64,000 bases of DNA from Nocardia pneumoniae NBRC 100136. Its GTDB lineage: Bacteria > Actinomycetota > Actinomycetes > Mycobacteriales > Mycobacteriaceae. Location of the stretch: NCBI RefSeq assembly GCF_000308755.1, contig NZ_BAGF01000056.1, forward strand, positions 62,001 to 126,000, given 5' to 3'. Positions 56,831 to 64,000 of this stretch are shown one piece after another (position 1 is the first letter of the stretch; every line of letters starts with the position of its first letter). The notes beneath the pieces are model-generated. The model saw only the letters and a program-made list of their open reading frames with translations. It was not told the origin of the DNA and searched no databases. A program made the position numbers and the translations under genes.

Positions 56831-57955
56831 TCAGCGTCCGGGGGCAAGCTCCCGCTGCGGCACGCCGGTGTACTCCGACAGCGGGCGGATCAACGCGTTC
56901 GATGCCGCCTGCTCGACGATGTGGGCCGTCCATCCGGTGATCCGGCTCACCACGAAGATCGGCGTGAACATCGCGATGTCGAAGCCCATCAAGTAATAGG
57001 CGGGCCCGCTGGGGAAATCGAGATTCGGCGCGAGCCCGGTCGCCTCGGCCATCGCGCGTTCCAACTCGACGTACATGCGCAACCAGCGCTGACCTCCGGT
57101 CACCGCCGCCACCCGCTCCAGCTCCGCCCGCATGGTCGGCACGCGCGAATCGCCGTTCTTATAGACCCGGTGACCGAAGCCCATCACCTTCTGCTTGTCC
57201 GCGAGCTTCGCTCGCAGCCATGCCCCGGCCAGCTCCGGTTCGCCGATCTCCAGCATGGCGTGCATGACGGCCTCGTTGGCGCCGCCGTGCAGCGGGCCCT
57301 TCAGCGCGCCGATGGCGGCCGTGACCGCGCTGTAGATGTCCGACCGGGTGGAGGTGACCACCCGCGCGGCGAAGGTGGAGGCGTTGAAACCGTGCTCGGC
57401 GTAGAGGATCAGCGAGGTCTCGAACGCCCGCACGATCCGCGGGTCGGGCACCGCGCCGAAGCACATGTTCAGGAAGTTCGCCGCGAAGCCCAGATGTGAG
57501 TGCGGCGGGATGGGGTCCTGTCCGCGCCGCCGCCGCATGTCCGCGGCGATCACGGTCGGCAAGATCGCGGTCAGGCGCAACGCTTTCGTCAGCAATGCCC
57601 GCTGTGTGGGCGTATGGCCGAGGTCGTCCTCCGCGTCCTCGGCACCCAGGTAGCTCGCCACCGTGCGCACCACGTCCATCGGATGACAGGACTCCGGCAT
57701 CTTCTCGACCAGCGAGAGGACCGACCGGTCGACGCGCCGCTGCGCGCGCTCACGCTGACACAGCAACTCCAGCTGCGCGGCATCGGGCAACTCGCCGTAC
57801 CAGAGCAGGTACGCGACCTCCTCGAAACCGCAGTGCCGCGCCAGGTCCGGCACGGCGTAGCCGCGATAGGTCAGGGAGTTGGTCTCCGGCACCACCTTGG
57901 AGATGGCGGTGGTGTCGACCACCACTCCGGCCAAACCCTTCTTGATCTCGGTCAT
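56831..57955 (-). CDS. prpC: 2-methylcitrate synthase
   Basis: A 374-residue citrate synthase-fold enzyme condensing propionyl-CoA with oxaloacetate. Early KKGLAGVVVDTTAISKV is the PrpC-type opening. Active-site histidines are in GALKGPLHGGANEAVMHAML and GFGHRVYKNGDSRVPTM, and the catalytic aspartate lies before FPSGPAYYLMGFD. The PrpC call (rather than housekeeping citrate synthase) comes from length and the neighbouring prpB, whose stop its start overlaps by 4 bases. The reaction is the first step of the methylcitrate cycle. Confidence 0.93.
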   Translation of the reverse strand: MTEIKKGLAGVVVDTTAISKVVPETNSLTYRGYAVPDLARHCGFEEVAYLLWYGELPDAAQLELLCQRERAQRRVDRSVLSLVEKMPESCHPMDVVRTVASYLGAEDAEDDLGHTPTQRALLTKALRLTAILPTVIAADMRRRRGQDPIPPHSHLGFAANFLNMCFGAVPDPRIVRAFETSLILYAEHGFNASTFAARVVTSTRSDIYSAVTAAIGALKGPLHGGANEAVMHAMLEIGEPELAGAWLRAKLADKQKVMGFGHRVYKNGDSRVPTMRAELERVAAVTGGQRWLRMYVELERAMAEATGLAPNLDFPSGPAYYLMGFDIAMFTPIFVVSRITGWTAHIVEQAASNALIRPLSEYTGVPQRELAPGR

Positions 57956-58878
57956 ATCGGTGACTCGCTTCCGGTCCAGGTGAATATTCCGGCGTCGAAT
58001 TCGGTGTACTCGCGGTAGCGCAGCAGTTCGTAGAGCCGCGACCGGTGCTGCATGGTCGTGAGCAGCGCGCTTTGCGTTCCCGTGCGGGCGATCTCGCGCA
58101 GCCCGTGCTCGACGGCATGCATGGCCAGCCGCAGCGTGGTCACCGGATAGATGACCGCGTTGTAGCCGATCTCCTCGAGCGTTGATGCCGACAGCAGTTC
58201 GGACTTGCCGAACTCCGTCATGTTGGCCAGCAGCGGAACTGCCACGGCAGCACGGAATTCGGAGAACTCGGCGGCGTCGGCCAGGGCTTCGGTGAAGATC
58301 AGGTCCGCGCCCGCGTCGGCGTAGGCGTTGGCCCGGTCGATCGCGGCGGCCAATCCTTCGGCGGCGCGCGCGTCGGTCCGGGCACAGATGACGAAGTTCG
58401 GGTCGCGCCGGGCGGACACGGCGGCTCGCAGGCGTCGCACCATGTCCTCGACCGGGACGACGGTCTTGCCGTCGAGGTGGCCGCAGCGCTTGGGATTCAC
58501 CTGGTCCTCGATATGGCAGCCCGCCGAACCCGCGTCCTCCAGAAGCGCCACCGTGCGCGCGGCGTTCATCGGCTCCCCGAAACCGGTGTCGGCGTCGACG
58601 AGCGTCGGGAGATCGGTGACCCTGGCGACCTGCCGCGCCCGCGCGGCCACCTCGCTTGCCGTGGTCAGGCCGATGTCGGGCAACGCCAGCTCGGCCGACA
58701 TCACGGCGCCGGAGAGATAGACGCCCTCGAACCCGATCTCCTGGATCAGCCGCGCCACCAGCGGATCGAATGCGCCCGGTAGTCGCTGGATGCGTCCCGA
58801 CTCCAGACCCGTCCGGAACGCCACACGCTTCTGGGCCGCGCTCGTCGCGGCCGCCAGCGGGCCGGTCACCGTGCCCAC
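57952..58878 (-). CDS. prpB: 2-methylisocitrate lyase
   Basis: A 308-residue isocitrate lyase-superfamily enzyme cleaving 2-methylisocitrate to pyruvate and succinate. It shows FDPLVARLIQEIGFEGVYLS, TLVDADTGFGEPMNAARTV and the loop NPKRCGHLDGKTVVPVEDMV, which carries the catalytic cysteine of the K-R/K-CGH signature. VPLLANMTEFGKSELLSAST follows. It is upstream of prpC with overlap. Its start lies only 17 bp from the divergent DUF1737 start, so its promoter must lie within that small gene or further back at prpD. Confidence 0.95.
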   Translation of the reverse strand: MGTVTGPLAAATSAAQKRVAFRTGLESGRIQRLPGAFDPLVARLIQEIGFEGVYLSGAVMSAELALPDIGLTTASEVAARARQVARVTDLPTLVDADTGFGEPMNAARTVALLEDAGSAGCHIEDQVNPKRCGHLDGKTVVPVEDMVRRLRAAVSARRDPNFVICARTDARAAEGLAAAIDRANAYADAGADLIFTEALADAAEFSEFRAAVAVPLLANMTEFGKSELLSASTLEEIGYNAVIYPVTTLRLAMHAVEHGLREIARTGTQSALLTTMQHRSRLYELLRYREYTEFDAGIFTWTGSESPI

Positions 58879-58895
58879 CGTCCTACGCTGAGGAC

Positions 58896-59069
58896 ATGAC
58901 CGACGAGCCCCTGCGTTACCGACTGATCACCGGCGTGGACGACGCGCGATTCTGCGCGCGGGTCAGCGACCTGCTGGCGCAGGGGTATCGCCTGCACGGC
59001 TCGCCCGCGATCACTTTCGATGGCAAGAACGTGATCGCCGCGCAGGCGGTGCTCCTGGACGACGCCTAG
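58896..59069 (+). CDS. DUF1737 protein, antisense within the prp cluster
   Basis: A 57-residue protein from ATG 58896, with TGAGGA 5 bases upstream. YRLITGVDDARFCARVSDLL, QGYRLHGSPAITFDGKN and VIAAQAVLLDD match the DUF1737 pattern (RYRLITG-DD-FC-RV ... GSP-T-dG--I-AQA). The function of the family is unknown. It lies between prpD (stop 59078) and prpB (start 58878) but on the opposite strand, so any prpDBC transcript carries its antisense. Confidence 0.85.
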   Translation: MTDEPLRYRLITGVDDARFCARVSDLLAQGYRLHGSPAITFDGKNVIAAQAVLLDDA

Positions 59070-59077
59070 CGCCGTCA

Positions 59078-60601
59078 TCAGAAGATCCCCTCCGGAGTGC
59101 GCGGCGCCCGGTCGAGCACCGCGTCGGACACGGTGAAGTTCAGCTGGTCGAGTTGCCCCGCGGCCAGGTCCGGCGTCCGCTGGGCCGCGTCGAGGAAGCG
59201 GTCCTGCTCGGCCGCATCGAGCACCCCGTCGGCGAGGGTGCGGAATTTCTCGAGGTACTCCGCGCGGCCGAAGGGGCGTGCGCCGAGCGGATGCGCGTCG
59301 GCGACGGCCAGTTCGTCGACGATCGTCTCACCGCTGGTCAGCGTCACCACCGCCCGCGCGCCGAACGCCTGCTCGCCGGGATCGGTGGCGTGGTAGCGCC
59401 TGGTCCACTCCGGGTCCTCGGTGGTGCTGATCTTGCGCCACAGCGCGACGGTGTCCGGCCGCCGCGCCCGCTCGGGCGCGTACGACCGCTCGTGATGCCA
59501 GCTTCCGTCTTGCAGCGCCACCGCGAAGATATAAGGAAGGGAATGATCGAGTGTTTCGCGGCTGGCGTGCGGATCGAACTTCTGCGGGTCGCCGGATCCG
59601 GTGCCGATCACCACGTGCGTGTGGTGGCTGGTATGCAGCACGATCGAGGCGATCCGATCCAGATCCCCGATGCGCGAGCGCATCCGGCGCGCCAAGTCGA
59701 TCGGCGCTTGACTCTGGTATTCGGCCGAATGCTCCTTGGTGTAGCTGTCCAGGATCGCGCGCTTGGCTTCGCCCTGAGCGGGCAGTGGCACATGGTATTC
59801 GGCGCCGGGCCCGCCGAGCAGGCGGGCGAGCACGCCGTCGGCGCCCTCCCAGATCGGCGCGGGCGCGGTCTCACCGCGCAGCGCCCGATCCACCGCCTCG
59901 ACCGCCATCTTGCCCGCGAAGGCGGGAGCGTAGGCCTTCCAGCTGGAGATCTCCCCTTTGCGGGACTGCCGCGTCGCGGTCGTAGTGTGCAACGCCTGGC
60001 CGATGGCCTGGTAGATGATTTCGGTGTCGAGCCGCAGCAGCGTGCCGATGCCCGCGGCGGCGGACGGGCCGAGGTGGGCGACATGATCGATCTTGTGCTC
60101 GTGCAGGCAGATGCCGCGTGCGAGGTCGATCTGGATCTCGTAGCCGGTGGCCAGCCCGCGGATCAGGTCGGCGCCGCTGCGGCCGAGATGCTGGGCGACG
60201 GCGAGGATCGGCGGAATGTTGTCGCCCGGATGCGAGTATTCCGCGGCCAGGAACGTGTCGTGGAAGTCGAGTTCACGCACCGCGACGCCGTTGGCCCAGG
60301 CGGCCCACTCCGGGGAAACCCGCTGCCGCGCAGGCAGTCCGAACACGGTGGCCCCTGAACGACCCGCGCGCGGGCGGTAGGGCTGCGCGGTGGCCTGGGC
60401 ACGCGCGGCGGTCACCGGTCGGCGGGTCAGCGCGGCCGCCGCGACGGCGGCGTTGTCGATGATCCGGTTCACGATCATCGCGCCTACCTCGGCGGTCACC
60501 TCGACCGGGTCCGCGGCGACCTCGGCGATCTTGGTGGCGAGGTGTTCCGAGCGCGGAAACTCCTCGGCGGCGGCGCGTGCGCGTACGATGTGTCTCTTCA
60601 T
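59078..60601 (-). CDS. prpD: 2-methylcitrate dehydratase (MmgE/PrpD family)
   Basis: A 507-residue PrpD-type dehydratase making 2-methyl-cis-aconitate in the methylcitrate cycle. Family stretches are [100 protein letters not shown] and [20 protein letters not shown] 60601 has GGAGGA 3 bases upstream; the open frame reaches 61084 through prpR without similarity. It is divergent from prpR across 147 bp carrying an inverted repeat. Confidence 0.94.
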   Translation of the reverse strand: MKRHIVRARAAAEEFPRSEHLATKIAEVAADPVEVTAEVGAMIVNRIIDNAAVAAAALTRRPVTAARAQATAQPYRPRAGRSGATVFGLPARQRVSPEWAAWANGVAVRELDFHDTFLAAEYSHPGDNIPPILAVAQHLGRSGADLIRGLATGYEIQIDLARGICLHEHKIDHVAHLGPSAAAGIGTLLRLDTEIIYQAIGQALHTTTATRQSRKGEISSWKAYAPAFAGKMAVEAVDRALRGETAPAPIWEGADGVLARLLGGPGAEYHVPLPAQGEAKRAILDSYTKEHSAEYQSQAPIDLARRMRSRIGDLDRIASIVLHTSHHTHVVIGTGSGDPQKFDPHASRETLDHSLPYIFAVALQDGSWHHERSYAPERARRPDTVALWRKISTTEDPEWTRRYHATDPGEQAFGARAVVTLTSGETIVDELAVADAHPLGARPFGRAEYLEKFRTLADGVLDAAEQDRFLDAAQRTPDLAAGQLDQLNFTVSDAVLDRAPRTPEGIF

Positions 60602-60671
60602 GCGTCCTCCACGAGCGTGTGCAAATCCCCCTCTTCGCACGCTACGCAGGACGGACATATTGCTGTATACC

Positions 60672-60715
60672 TCGCAAAAGCATATTTTCGTGGGAAACAA
60701 TCCCCGATTTTGCGA
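60672..60715. promoter_or_regulatory. Inverted repeat in the prpD/prpR promoter region
   Basis: TCGCAAAA at 60672-60679 and TTTTGCGA at 60708-60715 are perfect inverted copies. A further TTGCGAAT follows at 60719. The region is clearly A/T-rich for this genome. The core resembles the TTTGCAAA-type sites of the related RamB/PrpR regulators. Probably the PrpR binding region controlling prpDBC and prpR. Confidence 0.55.
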
Positions 60716-60748
60716 TGATTGCGAATAGTCGCAGTTACCATCGTGCAC

Positions 60749-62170
60749 GTGCGCAAGATGTATGCGGGCGCCCGGCTTCGGCGGTTGCGCGAAGAGCGGA
60801 GGATGACCCAGGCGGCCCTGGCGAAATCGCTGGACCTGTCGCCCAGCTACCTCAATCAGCTCGAACGCGACCAGCGGCCCCTCACCATTCCCGTACTGCT
60901 GAAACTCAATTCCACCTTCGACCTCGACGTCCAGTTCTTCGCCGCCGATTCGGACGCGCGCCTCGTGTCCGACCTGCACGAAGTGCTGGTGGACGCCGCG
61001 GGCGGGCACACCGCCCCGCTCACCGAGGTGGAGGAGCTGGCGACCCGCCAGCCGGAGATCGCCAGGATCGTCGTGGCGATGCACCGCCGACTACGCGCGG
61101 CCACCGATCAGCTCGACCTGCTCTCGGCGCGGGTGTCCGCGCCCGCGGGCGCGCCCGGCGTGCCCATGCCCTACGAGGACGTGCGCGACTTCTTCTACGA
61201 CCACCACAACCACATCCCGCAGCTGGACATCGCCGCCGAGCAGCTGTTCGAGAACTCGGGCCTGTCCATCGGCTCGCTCGATCGCCAGCTCGCGCGGATC
61301 GCCGAGGAACGCGCCGGGATGACGGTTCTGGTGCGCGGCGACGGCGCGGACCCGGCCATCCCCAAGCGGCACTACGACCCGGAGAGCCGCACGCTGACGC
61401 TGGCCCGGCGATTGCGCCCCGGCCAGCGCGCTTTCCAGATCGCGACCACCCTCGCGTTCCTGCTGTACGGCGCCGAGCTGGACGCGGTGCTGGCCGAAAC
61501 CCCGTCGCTGACCGGCGAATCCCGCACCCTTGCCCGGATCGGGCTGGCCAATTACTTCGCGGGCGCGCTGGTGCTGCCGTACGGGCGATTCCTGCGGTCG
61601 GCGGAGGAATTGCGCTACGACATCGACCTGCTCAGCTTGCGTTTCGAAGTCGGCTTCGAAACCATCTGCCATCGGCTCAGCACCTTGCAGCGGCAGGGAC
61701 AGCGCGGCGTCCCGTTCTTCTTCGTCCGCACCGACCGCGCGGGCAATATCTCCAAACGCCAGTCCGCCACCGCCTTCCACTTCTCCCGGGTCGGCGGCAG
61801 CTGCCCGCTGTGGGTGGTGCACGAGGCCTTCGCCCATCCCGGCCGCATCCTCACCCAGGTCGCCGAGATGCCCGACGGACGGCGCTATCTGTGGATCGCC
61901 CGCACTGCCGCGATCGCCCCGCACGGATTCGGCACGGCGGCGAAGAGTTTCGCCATCGGGCTCGGCTGCGACATCGAATACGCCGAGCGCCTGGTGTATT
62001 CGGCGGGCTTGCAGCTGGACGACCCGGGCACCGCGGTGCCGATCGGGGCGGGCTGCAAAGTCTGCGAGCGTCCGTCCTGCCCGCAACGCGCGTTCCCGCA
62101 CATCGGCAGCCCGCTGGCGATCACCGAGCACACCAGCACGGATCTGCCCTACCCGCGCGTGGGCCGCTGA
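60749..62170 (+). CDS. prpR: PrpR-type short-chain acyl-CoA responsive regulator
   Basis: A ~473-residue regulator. The N-terminal XRE helix-turn-helix is at ~5-60 ([40 protein letters not shown]). An IrrE-like peptidase-related region follows, with [20 protein letters not shown] and [17 protein letters not shown]. The C-terminal domain has [20 protein letters not shown] and a cysteine cluster ([16 protein letters not shown]), which in M. tuberculosis PrpR holds an iron-sulfur cluster. Mycobacterial PrpR senses propionyl-CoA and activates prpDC. The exact start is uncertain: GTG 60749, GTG 60743 or ATG 60758. Confidence 0.92.
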   Translation: MRKMYAGARLRRLREERRMTQAALAKSLDLSPSYLNQLERDQRPLTIPVLLKLNSTFDLDVQFFAADSDARLVSDLHEVLVDAAGGHTAPLTEVEELATRQPEIARIVVAMHRRLRAATDQLDLLSARVSAPAGAPGVPMPYEDVRDFFYDHHNHIPQLDIAAEQLFENSGLSIGSLDRQLARIAEERAGMTVLVRGDGADPAIPKRHYDPESRTLTLARRLRPGQRAFQIATTLAFLLYGAELDAVLAETPSLTGESRTLARIGLANYFAGALVLPYGRFLRSAEELRYDIDLLSLRFEVGFETICHRLSTLQRQGQRGVPFFFVRTDRAGNISKRQSATAFHFSRVGGSCPLWVVHEAFAHPGRILTQVAEMPDGRRYLWIARTAAIAPHGFGTAAKSFAIGLGCDIEYAERLVYSAGLQLDDPGTAVPIGAGCKVCERPSCPQRAFPHIGSPLAITEHTSTDLPYPRVGR

Positions 62171-63078
62171 CCGGCTTCGATCCTGGCGAGTTTGTCCGGG
62201 TTGGACACGGCGTAGATTTCGCGGATCCGGTCGGTCGCCGGATCGATGTCGAGGACGACGACCGCGAACGGCGCGCCCGCGGAGAAGAACAGCGCGGCGG
62301 GGTCGCCGTTCACGAACCGATATCCGACGCCGAAATCGGGCACGTCGCTGAGCAGATTCGAGCCGGTGAGCAGGCGAGCGACCTTGTCGCGGCCGTGGAT
62401 CGGGCGCAGCGCGGCCCGCCGCTTGCCGCCGCCGTCGGACCAGAACGCGACGTCCGGCGCGAGCAGTTCGAGCAGACCGGCCAGGTCGCCGTCGGCCTGG
62501 GTGGCGACGAGTTTCTCGGTCACTCGTCGCTGCGTGTGCGGGTCGGCTCGGTAGCGTGGCCGCCGAGCGTGCACGTGCTCCCTGGCCCGGTGAGCGAGCT
62601 GCCGGATCGAGGCGGGGGTGCGGCCGAGGACGTCGGCGATGTCGGTGTGCGGATAGCCGAAGACCTCGTGCAGCACGAAGACCGCGCGCTCGAGCGGGGT
62701 GAGCGTCTCCAGCACCACGAGCACCGCCATGGACACCGATTCGGCACGCAGCGCGCCCTCCGCCGCGTCCTCGGTTCGCTGTGGGGCGTCGGTGAGCAGC
62801 GGCTCGGGCAGCCACGGGCCGACATAGGTCTCGCGCCTGCGACTGATCGCCGCGCGCCGCGCGAGCGCCTGGTTCACCGCGATGCGCACCAGATACGCCC
62901 GGGGATGCCGGATCTCCTCGCTGCCCTCACCCACGCGGGCAGCCCAGGAAAGCCACGTCTCCTGTAGCACGTCCTCGGTGTCGGCGACGCTGGCGAGCAT
63001 GGCGTAGACCACCGAGAACAGCAGTTCTCGGTGATCGGCGAACACCCGCGTGGCGGCTTCGTCGGCGGTCTCGGCCAT
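62149..63078 (-). CDS. ECF41-type RNA polymerase sigma factor with SnoaL-like tail
   Basis: A 309-residue ECF sigma factor. Sigma region 2 is at ~10-75 (FADHRELLFSVVYAMLASVA, DTEDVLQETWLSW). Region 4 is at ~115-170 (LTPLERAVFVLHEVFGYPHT, IADVLGRTPASIRQL). A C-terminal SnoaL-like domain of ~125 residues carries the ECF41 hallmarks DGGGK (215-219) and NPDKL (293-297). These tails take the place of an anti-sigma factor. ATG 63078 has AGGAGG 4 bases upstream. Its 3' end overlaps that of the convergent prpR by 22 bp. The divergent neighbour is an MFS exporter. Confidence 0.93.
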   Translation of the reverse strand: MAETADEAATRVFADHRELLFSVVYAMLASVADTEDVLQETWLSWAARVGEGSEEIRHPRAYLVRIAVNQALARRAAISRRRETYVGPWLPEPLLTDAPQRTEDAAEGALRAESVSMAVLVVLETLTPLERAVFVLHEVFGYPHTDIADVLGRTPASIRQLAHRAREHVHARRPRYRADPHTQRRVTEKLVATQADGDLAGLLELLAPDVAFWSDGGGKRRAALRPIHGRDKVARLLTGSNLLSDVPDFGVGYRFVNGDPAALFFSAGAPFAVVVLDIDPATDRIREIYAVSNPDKLARIEAGQRPTRG

Positions 63079-63152
63079 GGGACCTCCTGTGTCTGTGCGG
63101 GACGACCGCACGTGCCTGGTCTCACGCATAGGAGCGAGACAGCGCCGCGATA

Positions 63153-63209
63153 TGTGACGTCCGGCCCCGAATTGTGATCCGTCTCTCGACGCCGCGCCGC
63201 GATGTCACA
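63153..63209. promoter_or_regulatory. Paired GTCACA elements between the sigma factor and MFS genes
   Basis: TGTCACA at 63203-63209 (plus strand, 67 bp before the MFS start) and CGTCACA on the minus strand (63159-63153, 75 bp before the sigma start) face outward. TGTCACA is the -35 reported for ECF41 promoters; the matching -10 (CGTC at N16) is imperfect here, with GCTC and CGCT respectively. They are candidate autoregulated promoters for both genes. Confidence 0.4.
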
Positions 63210-63276
63210 TCCTCCGCGCGCCGAGGCTCTCGGTTCGCAAGGACGACAACGTCCGCATCGAGAGAGGACATCGGAG

Positions 63277-64000
63277 TGCTCGCACCCACCGAAACACCAT
63301 CGTTCTTGGCAACCCGCCGCGGCAAACTCACGCTGGCCCTGCTCTGCACGGTCGCCTTCCTCGACTTCGTCGACGGCTCCATCGTGAACGTCGCGCTGCC
63401 GACCATCCAACGCGAACTCGGCATGCCGGTGCCGACGCTGCAATGGGTCACCAGCGGTTATCTGCTCACCTACGGCGGGTTGCTGCTGCTCGGCGGCAGG
63501 CTGGCCGATCTGCTCGGACGTCGCAGGATCCTGATCGCCGGGACCGTCGTCATCGGCGTGTCGTCCGCGCTCGGCGGGCTCGCCGACAGCAGCGGGCTGC
63601 TGATCGCGGCTCGCTTCGCGCAGGGCGTCGGCGCCGCGCTGATGCTGCCCGCCGCCCTGTCGATCCTCACCACGAGTTTCCGGGAGGGTTCCGATCGGCA
63701 CACCGCGGTCGGGATCTGGGGCGGCGCCGCGGGTTTGGCGTCGGCCGCGGGCGTGTTCCTCGGCGGGGTGATCACCGAGGGGCCGGGCTGGCGCTGGGTC
63801 TTCTACGTCAACACGCCGGTCTGTGTGCTGGTGCTGGCGGCTATCCCGCTGCTGATTCCGAACGATCAGCGCAATGACATCCGGCGCGGCTTCGACGTGC
63901 TGGGCACGGTCTTGGCGACCGCGGGCCTGATGACACTGGTGTTCGGCTTGGTGAAGGCCCCGGAATACGGATGGGGCGACGCGCGCACGATCGGCGTGCT
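63277..64000 (+). CDS. MFS drug/proton antiporter, DHA2-like (3' end off window)
   Basis: The first 241 codons of a major facilitator transporter, cut by the right edge. GTG 63277 has AGAGAGGA 8 bases upstream. TM1 is LTLALLCTVAFLDFVDGSIV, with motif D1-like SIVNVALPTIQREL. Motif A is GGRLADLLGRRRIL, and motif C-like glycines are in WGGAAGLASAAGVFLGGVIT, then GPGWRWVFYVNTPVCVLVL. This is the 14-helix DHA2 (EmrB/QacA) pattern of multidrug exporters. It is divergent from the ECF41 sigma factor gene and may be in its regulon. Confidence 0.9.

Overview
This 64 kb window is chromosomal DNA of a high-GC actinobacterium of the order Mycobacteriales, most likely Nocardia or a close relative. The evidence is the gene content and order: ffh, glnD-glnK-amt, ftsY, smc, fpg-rnc, a DUF177 gene, sepIVA, and coaD-rsmD-pyc follow the same sequence as the Mycobacterium tuberculosis block from about Rv2915c to Rv2967c. 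A mycothiol-dependent formaldehyde dehydrogenase, F420-type oxidoreductase, GlnR-type operator and prpR-prpDBC also fit. There are no rRNA or tRNA genes, no CRISPR array and no intact insertion sequence.

Layout. 1-11.2 kb (mostly minus): methyltransferase (cut by the left edge), LLM oxidoreductase, amidohydrolase and ffh, then the nitrogen operon amt-glnK-glnD with a four-box GlnR-like operator, then ftsY. 11.4-20.5 kb: DUF2237 gene, a divergent TetR/NmrA-like pair sharing an inverted repeat, smc, a membrane protein with a long Arg/Pro-rich tail, and a DUF1707 gene with twin operator-like repeats. 20.7-31.2 kb: mscR with a metallo-beta-lactamase-fold partner, then the potassium system kdpFABC (with an extra 27-codon membrane ORF in front of kdpF), divergent from a 41-codon membrane ORF and kdpDE. 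31.2-34.5 kb: osmC and acyP, then a three-gene set of a YgiB-like membrane protein, a YgiC-type ATP-grasp enzyme and a DUF350 membrane protein. 34.6-42.9 kb: a glycogen-debranching-type enzyme with a GT4 glycosyltransferase, a frameshifted winged-helix gene, a membrane-anchored PstS-like protein, a PHP protein and a dihydrofolate-reductase-fold protein. 43-51.7 kb: fpg-rnc-rpmF-DUF177, sepIVA, gtrA, coaD, rsmD and pyc. 51.7-56.3 kb: cobalamin riboswitch plus metE, and an Rpn-like gene with a decayed partial tandem copy. 56.3-62.2 kb: a limonene-epoxide-hydrolase-fold protein and the methylcitrate cluster prpD-prpB-prpC with divergent prpR, and a DUF1737 gene lying antisense inside the cluster. 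62.1-64 kb: an ECF41-type sigma factor divergent from an MFS exporter (cut by the right edge).

How the genes work together. Amt, the PII protein and GlnD form the nitrogen-sensing chain. Ffh and FtsY are the two GTPases of co-translational membrane targeting. KdpFABC with KdpDE is inducible potassium uptake. PrpR with PrpDBC handles propionyl-CoA. MetE is placed under B12 control. The least understood parts are the YgiB/YgiC/DUF350 module, the small membrane ORFs flanking kdp, the membrane-tethered phosphate-binding-fold protein and the TetR protein with a C-terminal cysteine cluster.
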